Origin: Cristatella mucedo
Lineage: Eukaryota > Bryozoa > Phylactolaemata > Cristatellidae
Direction of reading: 5' to 3'
Length of the DNA: 53,500 bases
NCBI GenBank assembly: GCA_009760855.2
Contig: WPIO01000004.1
Location: 14,341,501 to 14,395,000 of the forward strand
This document shows positions 45,042 to 53,500 of the stretch, piece after piece; within the stretch, counting starts at the first letter, position 1; the number at the start of each line of letters is the position of its first letter. A program made the position numbers and the translations under genes. The notes under the pieces are model-generated. The model saw nothing but the letters and a program-made list of their open reading frames with translations, was not told the DNA's origin and did not search any database.

Positions 45042-45775
45042 AATAATAATGATAATAATAATAATGCACTTGATAAAGCGCCCTCAGAGAACTATATCTC
45101 TCTCTAGGTGCTTTACATTTGCTGCAAAAAGGAATGCAATTGAATGGTGAGTAATATCATGCTTGGTGGACAAACAACATGAATAACATAGGGGTGACAT
45201 GCACAGGGTCAGCATGCAAGTGTGGTTAGTGGCAGCATGCACAGTGTCAGCAAGCATAAGCACATGAAGGACGAATCACGGGGACCCATTAATGCTGCCC
45301 TAAATAGGTGTTTTTAAGTTCTCTTTAAATGTGGTCAAGTCAGGGGATGTTCTGACGCAAGTCGGGAGGGAGTTCCAGGCTTTGGGAGCATACGAACTAA
45401 ATGCACGGTCTCCAAAGGATTCGAGGTTTGTACGAGGTATTGGTAGACTGTTGGATTCCGAAAAGCAGGTGGTACGATGCTTGGCCTGGTGGTAGAGTAG
45501 ATCTGAGAGATAGGCTGGAGCCAAAGAATGAAGTGACCTAAAAGTGAGCATCTAAACCTTGAAGTCGATCCGTTGCTTGACTGGGAGCCAGTGCAGGTCG
45601 GCGAGAAGTAGTGTGATGTGGCAACTGCGATGCTCACGACAGACAAGCCTAGCTGCGGAGTTTTGCACCAGCTGCAATCGCCTGATCGCACACGCCGGCA
45701 GGCCAGTAAGCAGTGAGTTGCTGAAGTCGAGACGGGATGTCACGAATGCATGGACCAACTTCTGTCTTAAAGTCG
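45042..45775 (-). mobile_element. CR1/L2-type LINE, 3' part, well preserved
   Basis: (AAT)n, inverted hairpin TGATAAAGCGCCCTCAGAGAAC, UTR, then minus-strand frames with NSAARLVCREHRSCHITLLL, ADLHWLPVKQRIDFKV and, after one frameshift near 45552, LTFRSLHSLAPAYLSDLLYH and SFGDRAFSSYAPKAWNSLP. Very similar to 31044-31800. Upstream it reads FVTSRLDFSNSLLTGLPACA. Confidence 0.92.
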
Positions 45776-47900
45776 AGATGGCGCGAGCTTGGAAGTGTCG
45801 CGAAACTGCCGCCATCCGTCAAATCTGCTGCTGCGGTGTGGTCAGTACAAGCTCGAGTGCTGGTGAGACAAAAGGCGTTGCCGTTTGAGTACAGTGTGGC
45901 ACGTGATGATGCGGCACGTGATTACGGTTCGGCACGTGATGATTCGCAGCAATGTCAGGACATCGGGAAATACACAGCTTGACCCTATGGCATAAAGTCA
46001 ACTGGCTAGGTCGGGTCCGGCGGTAGAAATGATTGTCTGGCTCGGAGTGGTCTTTGTTGCTCCCGAGAGCTTGCATGCCTCTGCTGCCGCCTGCTAGACC
46101 ACTGCGGTCATTGTCGAGCCAACGGCTGAGCATAAGGTGTCATTGACTGCAAGCTAATTGCTGCATGCGGCTCAATCGGCGAGCGCCCTTGGGCTGGCCT
46201 TCCAAAGAGAAGCTGATATTTTAAATGACTTTTCGTGGGTATTGGGTTACTACCTGGGATTATCTTGAGAGAAAAACACATTAACGTTCATATTACCAAT
46301 AGAGTAGCCGTTCTTTAGGGCTTAAAGTGGCACCAGACGCCGGGTCAAAACACTCAATAATACAGATGAAAATTATTTACGAAATTCATCACTACTATAG
46401 GAGCAAATTACGGCAACAAGGATTTACCGCGAGAATGAAGGCACAACAGCGAAATACGGTCTTGCACGTGCAAGCTTCAACAGCTATCACACACACCGAA
46501 GAATGTTCGCTTACGGTTCGGTCGGTCTTCCCTGGAACCATTGACTTACCATTAATGGAAAGATGGGTTGTCTTAAGTAACTTTCACAGACACGGTGCCA
46601 TTTACCTTTATCAAGCCTGCTGGCGCCGACTATTCGACGATTTACTGACAACAAACCACATTGCAAGTGCGAACTCATCGCACGAAATCCGTATTTAAGC
46701 AACGCCCACATGCTAACAAAAGGCAATTTTCTGCTTCGCTCTGGCTCCCCCTCCCCCCTTCCTGCCGCCAGTCGGTAGACAATAGGACGTGTGCTGAGAT
46801 TTGACTTATTTCCTGCTTCGTTCGCTCCGTTATGACTCATGTGGCAAAATGGATAAGTTGTTTAAGCTTAAAATAAGCCCCACTGACAATCTAAAAGTCG
46901 TGACAGCATGCAATGAACTACAAGTACAAGTCCTGGTCTACGGATTTCGGAGCTTCGGATGAACATTTCGGAGTTCGATGACAATGCATTTACATTCATC
47001 CGTGGACTCCAGGTGACTTCGTCCTTTACACTCTAGCCTACGTTTTTCGACCTTGATCCAATAATATGCATTACGAGAGTCTGTAGTGCAAAGAACGGTT
47101 CGAAGCAGTTGGAATAAAACGTATCATTCGTTCAGCAAAACTGGGAGCTGCTAACGATTGTGCGTCGGACATCAGTTGGAGGCTGATTTCGCAGTGCTGG
47201 CAGCATGAAGCTGTCTTCGGTTCGTTGCCTCCTTGGCACCCGATTGCACTGCGTGGATTTCTATCTAGAAATCATTTACTGCCAGTGCTCGTCCTCTGTG
47301 AGTTGAGTGCTAGGAGCACTCCCTTCCCTGCTAATAGAAGAGAGAAAGTCCTCCGTCCTTCTGTCACGCGGCAAGACGGCGACTAGTACTTGCCGGAGTG
47401 ACGTGTAATAGACGTGTAATTCTACTATGAGTCAGCGAGACGAGTCTCTGCAGGCACTGAGCTCTAGTAGGTTAATGGCATAAATTGGTTCGCTGCTCGG
47501 TATTTCGGTCAGCGACTTGTCTCTCTATTAGCATACAGGATGTAGTTGGAAAATCGTCCCAGCAAGGTCGTGCAAGTAGCGAAGTTTCAGCATAGCTGCC
47601 AAGATGAGCAGCAGCAGTGACGAGAGCCAAACTGCTCGGGTCAACGAAAGATTAACGAAACAGCAGAGCGGGGTATGGGCGAAACGATCGGACAGGCCGT
47701 GAACAGGTACTGAATGATATGAAGCTCACAAAAGAACTCTCGAAGAACTGGGCCATTTCGTCAAGATTGGCAAAATTAAAAGTGCAGTCGACGTACCATT
47801 TGTAGTTCGACATTACTTACTCCTTACATTAGAGCCAGAAACTATTTCGATAGCTAGTAATCCGCTCTACTAACCGCCTAATGCAGATATCTGGCAACGG
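45776..47900. other. Sequence without recognised element; triple CACGTG cluster
   Basis: CACGTG occurs at 45900, 45915 and 45933, each followed by AT. Otherwise there are only unsupported short frames, including one of 123 codons at 46327-46698 that matches nothing I know. Confidence 0.5.
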
Positions 47901-47910
47901 GGTCAGCCTT

Positions 47911-48051
47911 GAGCCACGGAGCAGCTGGAGGCTGGAGTCATGCCCTGTCGATCACGTGAGCAACGGAGCAGCGAGAGGCTGGAGTCATGCCCTGTCGATC
48001 ACGTGAGCCACGGAGCAGCCGGAGGCTGGAGTCATGCCCTGTCGATCACAG
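47911..48051. repeat. Tandem repeat, three copies of 47 bp
   Basis: Each unit runs GAGCCACGGAGCAGC, TGGAGGCTGGAGTCATGC, CCTGTCGATCACGT, starting at 47911, 47958 and 48005 with few differences. Confidence 0.92.
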
Positions 48052-48919
48052 CTTCATGTCCGCAGCTACGATTCTGATACAGAGGAATCTGCCGGATATA
48101 ATAATAGTTTGGAAAGCTCGGACCCAACGCGTGCCTAAGGGCAGCAGACCCACGGTAGCTTTTTTATTTGTACTGCCCCATCCCCTTCGGGAAACGATCC
48201 TTCAAACATACCTCAAATACGACAATTATGTCGATTATATACAACCGAATCTCTCTTCTGTCGGAAATACGCTTGCACCGCAACGGTGGTTTGAATTCCT
48301 ATCTTCATGAGATCCATTCACGGATTTCAACAAATCTCTTCGAAAGAAATGGTGTTTAAACAGAACTTTCGCTAATAGGCCGACAAACTGACTGCAAATT
48401 TAAGTTACGCAGAATGTGCCCGAAACCGTAGCATAACGATTGACGGCGACCTCAGTCAGGATCGAGAGTTATGCCAGGACCAAAGGCCACTGCACGGCGT
48501 TTTGATTTCATAATATGGCCGCTATCAACGACTATGCGGAGCGCTACAGGAGAGAACGACTGGTTACTGGACATTGGGTACTCCCAAATTCGATCACTTT
48601 AGCTTTTTCGAGATTGCTGCTCAATACGTCGTGTCGGCCTCTTCGAACCCTTTTGAGCTCGAGGGGCCCATTGTCGGCAGATCAGCAATTTCGAGCCGAC
48701 CTCCCATTTGCCGAAGGGACTACACCCTTTGCTTAGCAAATTCACTCCACGATACTTATTTAGACCTATAAATGCAGAAATAAATGCCAATAGATGCAGG
48801 CCAGGCTCCCTCCAACAACCTACATTAGCGCAGAGCAACGAGCCAGCCTCAGGTCTCTATGTATATTAGGGTCCAATAGGCTAGCTGTTCCGGTAGTAGG
48901 CCTTGACGGTTAGTTAGTA

Positions 48920-49330
48920 GGTCTTTTGCCTATCAAGCTACTGATCACCGGAGTTTTTACCCATAAGAAATCCTTGCCAATACTGGCAACATAAAATGAA
49001 AATCATATACGTAAAAAGTATATAGTAATAATAATATAATAATAGCGCATGTTTACAGGCGTCCTCAGAGAAAGGTCTTTTGCTGGTCAAGCTACTGATC
49101 GCTGGAGTTCTTGCCCATAAGAAATTCTTGCCGATACTGGCAAGATAAAATGAAAACCATATACGTAAAAAGTATATAATAATAATAATATAATAATAGC
49201 ACATGTTTATAGCGTCCTCAAAGAACTTAATCTCTTTCTATGCACTTTATAGATGCTGTATACAAGCATAGTCAAATGGTTAATGGTAAAATGCACAATG
49301 TCAACAAGCATAATACTTTTTTCTAAGGCG
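48920..49330 (-). mobile_element. LINE 3' end within a 154-bp tandem duplication
   Basis: The second copy runs through the inverted LINE 3' block GCGTCCTCAAAGAACTTAATCTCTTTC into the UTR. The first (48920-49073) has the same flank, TACGTAAAAAGTATATA, the (AAT)n tail and the first 15 bases of the LINE end (GGCGTCCTCAGAGA), then breaks back to GGTCTTTTGC. Confidence 0.82.
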
Positions 49331-49482
49331 TAAACAATACGGTGTTGAGAACGCCGACCTGTCCTAATCCTGATCGTATACCCGCCGGCTCTTAGGACCA
49401 TCCGGCCTTCCATACCTGGCATACCGCACGCTATCGGACAGGCTGTGTCGATGACTAATATCATGTGCCCTTATTCTGAATG

Positions 49483-49625
49483 GAAATGTAATTTTTATAA
49501 CGTCCTAAGAGAACTTGCTCTCTATTCAGGCGGTGCACATACGCAATGGGGCTCGAGCCCGTGATATCAGTCAACCGAATTCACCTCGATCTTGGTCGGG
49601 ACGAGCATTTAAGTGCTGGCCCAAG
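49483..49625 (-). mobile_element. tRNA-derived SINE, family A
   Basis: Inverted: TATAACGTCCTAAGAGAACT, TGCTCTCTATTCAGGCGGTG, then the box B complement GGGCTCGAGCCCGTGATATC and CTTGGTCGGGACGAGCA. Confidence 0.83.
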
Positions 49626-49686
49626 CCAGCGATGGAATTGAGCTATCGCGGCTTGCAGAGCGTTCAACTCCGATCATTTCCGGTAC

Positions 49687-49689
<3 letters not shown>

Positions 49690-49721
<32 letters not shown>
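49690..49721. repeat. (CTG)n trinucleotide repeat
   Basis: Eleven uninterrupted CTG/GCT units. Confidence 0.93.
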
Positions 49722-49722
<1 letters not shown>

Positions 49723-50196
49723 CCTCCAACCTGTAATTAGTGTGAGGCTGCATTTGAGCACGAGTCTCTCCGCTGTCGCAGGGGCTCACTCACGTGGCTA
49801 CACGTGTGGGGGACAGGCTCCCGCTCAAGCGGTATAGCAGCCGATAAAATGACGGACGCGCGTCCCACACATACAGCGACTGCAGTGGGCAAACACCCCC
49901 GAATCTTCGTCCAGTGGTGAGGTACTCGCGGCGAACTGCCCCGGGTAGTGGGTTGGAGTCGTGTGCAGCAGGCACCACGGCGATCCGGGTGGGTGCGTGC
50001 GGAAGACGGATCTAGCGACAAGACCGTCGCTATACAAATAAGTGTGAATCAGCCGGTCCCTCTACCTCTTTGCGTTTACACCTTCTCCACTGCGGCTGAT
50101 TGCCCAACCAACCAACCCCACCAACCAACCCCAATAACCAACCCCCTAGACCCAGCTCGAGTCGTAGTGCTCGGGCTGGCCCGAATCTCTCTCCTC

Positions 50197-50224
50197 TCCC
50201 CCCCCCCTGCCCCCCCCCCCCCCC
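50197..50224. repeat. Poly-C tract
   Basis: CCCCCCCCCC-TG-CCCCCCCCCCCCCC; the minus strand is a long G run capable of forming a G-quadruplex. Confidence 0.92.
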
Positions 50225-51616
50225 ACTCGTCAGTCTCGAGAGACGCAGCCGCATGGGTAGGGCGGGTGGGGGCATCGGGCGGGTGCCCGCCCCCGCCCCC
50301 TTCCCACTCGCCATACATCCGATTGGGGAGAGCAGCTTGGACGTCGGTGCGGCGGCTGCGCTAGTAGCTAGTGCTGCCTCGAAGCCGCGAAGCACCGCTC
50401 ACCATCTACGGCCTGCTCCTGGGAACTAAGCCCATCGTGACCGGCGATCGTAGACCTCAGTCGCAGGAGCAGCAGTAGCGAGCAGACGGCGAACGGCATC
50501 CCTCCGATGCAGGCGAAAGACCTCGCGCGCTGTCACAGCCGTCCGTCGAAGCCGCCGCCGCCGCCGTGCTTCTAGTCGGCGCCCAACCGGGAAGCCAGGC
50601 TATTACCCAGAAGGCTGAGGCTAACCTCGAGGCGAACCCGGCCGTAGGGTCGCCTTTCAGCTAACGCGAAAGGGTCATGCGGGATCATATGGGTGGCGGC
50701 TAAGGAGGCCCCGCGGTGAGGTAGCTCGACCGCTCGTCTCGAGCGGTCTACCGCGGCGAGCGGGCGGCGTCCTCGGCGTGTGCTTCCCGCTGCTGTGCGT
50801 CTCGGGCTGGGAAGTCGGGCCCAAGTGCGCATACGGAAATACGCAAGTAGGCAAGTACGGCTGTTGCATGGGCAAAGCACGCTGTAGCTGCCCCGCGATT
50901 AGGGACTACGAGCTTGACAGCGGAAGCCTCGATTACCAACTACGTAAGAGCCACGCCGAACTAAGAGCTCTGCCGCTCAATTAGAACATGACAACTGAGT
51001 CGCGAGAAGCCGAGTCTTATGAGCAGCACGTTGTGTTAGCGCTTATGTACGAAATTACGGCACGGCTTATGGCCTGGCCGCGGTCCTGACTGTGACGTCT
51101 CTCTTGGAGCAACGGTCGGAGCAACGGTCTGATGTTCTAGCGCTGAGTTCTAGCGCTGAGCGCGAGCAGCTGGTCAGCCGGTCGGCTGGAAGCCACCTGT
51201 CGTATGAGCCATAGTATACAGGCTATTGTTGTGCTTTTCCTAATACGCGGTTGTCGTTAGCGCTCCGTGCTGCCGAATGTCGAGCGCTCCGCTCTGCTAC
51301 CGCCGTCGGCGTATTTCGAGCTTCAGGTCTTCACACGTTGCGCGAATCGTGCCGCTATCCGAACCGGCGAGAGTTTTGCGGTCGTAAAAGCTCACCCGAA
51401 AGAAACAGCTGAGCACTACCGGATTTAACTTCAAAAGACCGCTCGGTACAAGTGGCAGGCCTTCAAATGCGGCTAATGGACGAACACCATTGAAAGCTCG
51501 AGCGTATGAATAAACTTGCGGCCGTGCCCCCACATTTTGCTATTCGGCAGTAAGATGAAGCTACAGACAGTGTGCAACTCAACCGCAAGCCAGCCGACTT
51601 GCCTGCGCTACATCCG

Positions 51617-51652
51617 TGCCAGTGCCAGTGCCAGTGCCAGTGCCAGTGCCAG
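51617..51652. repeat. (GTGCCA)n hexanucleotide repeat
   Basis: Six copies; the minus frame reads repeated Trp-His. Confidence 0.95.
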
Positions 51653-52087
51653 GCGGGCAGTGCGGTAGGAGCACTCGCTTCGACAATCCGACTCTCGCCG
51701 TCGGCAGCGTGCTCCGATTCCGGGCATGCAGCTGGGTGCAGTTGGGTAAGGCAGCCATCGCGCACCGAGTCAGCCAGCGACGCCTGGGACAGCGGAGCCT
51801 CGTCGGCCTCCGTGCTGCCACGTGCTGAACAATTAATCGTAGCAATCCCGCAGCCAACGTCAGCCAGCAACATGGGTGCAACAAACCACGGCAATCCATC
51901 TTAGCTCATCGCAACCCGATCTAATTGAGCGACACTACCGAAAATCGGTCGGGAAAGTAAAATTTCGAGTGAATAATGCAGTGTGCTGACGTCACATTGT
52001 ACCCACCGAATTTTCGTCTTTTTTGCTTGCCCGTTCTTGTGCAAATGGGCAGCACGGACGACGGTCACGACCGCAATCCACTCTAAT

Positions 52088-52268
52088 AAATAATAATGTA
52101 CTTGATTTTGTTTGTTTTTCAAGCATGATTTTACTTACCATTCAATTGCATTTCCCTTTGCAGCAAATGTAAAGCGCCTATAAAGAGATTAAGTTCTCTG
52201 AGGGCGTTTTATCAAGTACATTATTATTTTTATTATTGTTGTATTATTATTATTCTTATATTATTATT
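52088..52268 (+). mobile_element. LINE 3' end with inverted copy of its own terminus at the 5' side
   Basis: The plus-strand LINE 3' end (TTACCATTCAATTGCATTTCC, GCCTATAAAGAGATTAAGTTCTCTG, AGGGCGTTTTATCAAGTACATT) is preceded at 52088-52106 by AATAATAATGTACTTGAT, the exact reverse complement of its 3' terminus. Confidence 0.8.
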
Positions 52269-52704
52269 AATAATAAAGCCAAAATCCACCTGAAATCGGC
52301 ATCTCAAAGCTCCAGCTCAGATTGCATTTTAAACTTTTCTATCGTTCAAGTGTACTCAAAAAACATAGGGCCGGACCGTTGCGAGTTCGGGTTCTCGTAC
52401 AAGCCTCTGCAATCGATTGCACTGGCCTGGGCCAGTACCGCAATCCACAGCAAAACGAAACAAATCCAATGCAAGAAGTTCCATTTTTACCGCATATTTC
52501 GCAGCAAATTCTGTGTAATAATAGTAATGCCAATAGGTCGTTTGTATCTACTAATTTTAGCGAGTAAGTCCGTCTTTCCCTCCATCACGTGGCTAGATGG
52601 CGCAGCATTGACTTCCGTGACCTGTACTTACGGGAGTGACATGTAATAAACGTGCAATGTGCGACTTAGACGACTCAGCTAAGCGAGTCCACAGGCAGTG
52701 AGTG

Positions 52705-53500
52705 AGCTGCTCTTGTAGCCCCCTAAGAAAACTTGGTCTCTATGCAAGCGCTCTACAACTTGCTGCAAGAGAATCAAACCCGCGGGGCTAGTGACATTCG
52801 CGGCAGCAAGTATGCAAGCGTAAGCAAGCAGAGGCGAAGCCGGTGGCTGGTTGGGGTGGCAGCTGCCACCCCGGTATGCGGCAGCCGGTTCCGACACCTG
52901 GTCGGGCGGCCAGCGGCCATGCTTTCGCGACGGCTTGGCCCCTTGGTGCTTGGCCAGGCTGCACGACATCGCAGGCACTGGGGGGAACGCCCTCAGAGCC
53001 CCCTTTGGAGGAGGCTGCCCCTTGATCCCCGTGGCATCCCGGGCTCCTATCCCAGCTTCTCCTCTGCAAGCAAGTATCATGCTTTGGACAGCGTGCTAAA
53101 GCAAACATGAAGACACTTCCAGTCACCGGCTAGTAAGTCCTAAGGCTAGTTATGTGCACATAGTCAAGCACCTGTATGCATCTAAAGCACACCGGTAAAA
53201 AGCAAGACATGTTCCCTGCGGGTTAGGGAAAGCTGATAAGAACAGATGCCTCTTTCGCTGAGACTTAAAAGATGCAAGGTCATCGGTGGTAGCAACCGTA
53301 GCGACAGTAGCGACCGTCGAGAGTTCCAGAATTGCAGTGCATACATGAACTGACGGCTCGATCGCCGGAAGATTTAGATTTTGCGCGAGGTACGGAGAAA
53401 CTGCTAGACGCTGCCGAGCGAGTTCGAGAGAACGTGACTGGAGGAAGTAGCAAGAAGGTCGGATAGGTCAAGGCCAGTGCAAGCCAGTGGCGCGACACGT
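52705..53500 (-). mobile_element. LINE 3' part, divergent subfamily, runs off right edge
   Basis: Inverted 3' block (TTGTAGCCCCCTAAGAAAAC, TTGGTCTCTATGCAAGCGCT), UTR with AAGTATCATGCTTTGGACAGCGTG shared with 14372-15085, then a minus frame with SSGDRAVSS, the homologue of SFGDRAFSS. It contains about 200 bp of GC-rich sequence (52840-53050) absent from the other copies, possibly an insertion. Confidence 0.72.

Larger units (their letters stand above)
49660..51900. promoter_or_regulatory. CpG-rich stretch, possible promoter/first-exon region
   Basis: Base composition changes sharply here: dense CG dinucleotides, GC boxes and long G/C runs, unlike the AT-rich introns to the left. It lies upstream of the first recognised exon of the minus-strand ADAM17-like gene. 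A (CTG)n run is at 49690-49721, poly-C at 50197-50224 and a (GTGCCA)n run at 51617-51652. No TATA box or start site can be assigned. Promoter function is inferred from composition and position only. Confidence 0.35.

Noticed and set aside
47605-47706. Plus-strand MSSSSDESQTARVNERLTKQ frame as a start exon
   Set aside because: Only 33 codons to a stop, with no donor that leads to a recognised next exon.
47911-48051. CRISPR-like array
   Set aside because: Contiguous 47-bp tandem copies without unique spacers, in an animal genome.
50778-50984. Plus-strand frame with several Cys (CFPLLCVSGWEVG...) as a secreted peptide
   Set aside because: Short, in GC-rich DNA where long frames are expected by chance, and with no family match or splice context.
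51297-51533. Minus-strand frame resembling an ADAM prodomain (FYDRKTLAGSDSGTIRA)
   Set aside because: It lies upstream of the first prodomain exon, so it is in the wrong order for this gene, and the true prodomain block is at 35023-35111. The match is short.

Overview
The window is animal genomic DNA, almost certainly from an invertebrate. There is no operon-like packing. Coding information comes in short exons with GT/AG borders separated by kilobase introns, and those introns are full of non-LTR retrotransposon and SINE copies and long microsatellites. I cannot name the phylum or species.

One host gene accounts for nearly all recognisable cellular coding sequence: an ADAM17/TACE-like membrane metalloprotease-disintegrin (sheddase) on the minus strand. 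Its exons run from about 44.9 kb down to 2.85 kb, and possibly to the left edge. In transcript order I place prodomain exons (44758-44934, 43159-43211, 41725-41762, 35023-35111, 29347-29456, 26068-26132), an exon with the RPKR furin site and start of the catalytic domain (24281-24399), catalytic exons (20272-20358, 16653-16733, 13156-13300, 12853-12978, 9383-9493, then tentatively 7322-7385 and 6531-6586), and disintegrin exons (5980-6106, 2852-3019). A possible transmembrane exon touches position 1. Reading phase is consistent across almost every inferred junction. The zinc motif HELGHNWGSNHD is assembled across an exon junction. Three parts were not found: a secure first exon with signal peptide, about three residues of prodomain between 41.7 and 35.1 kb, and the membrane-proximal Cys-rich domain.

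The introns hold at least twenty fragments of CR1/L2-type LINEs in both orientations. Most are only the 3' end, with the C-terminal part of ORF2, a 3' hairpin and an (ATT)n tail. Longer copies with reverse transcriptase or endonuclease remnants lie at 20855-22640 and 26985-28335. Two tRNA-derived SINE families are present. Family A (six copies) ends in the same hairpin as the LINEs, so the LINE machinery probably moved it. Family B (five copies) has a different tail. There are also a Tc1/mariner transposase remnant (39770-39995) and a decayed ORF of a recurrent uncharacterised repeat-encoded protein family (about 32220-32890).

From 45.8 kb to the right end I see no secure exon. This part has a CpG-rich stretch (about 49.7-51.9 kb) that could be the promoter and first-exon region of the ADAM17-like gene, plus tandem repeats, a triple CACGTG cluster and more LINE 3' ends. 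I found no rRNA, true tRNA, CRISPR array or prokaryotic-type system.
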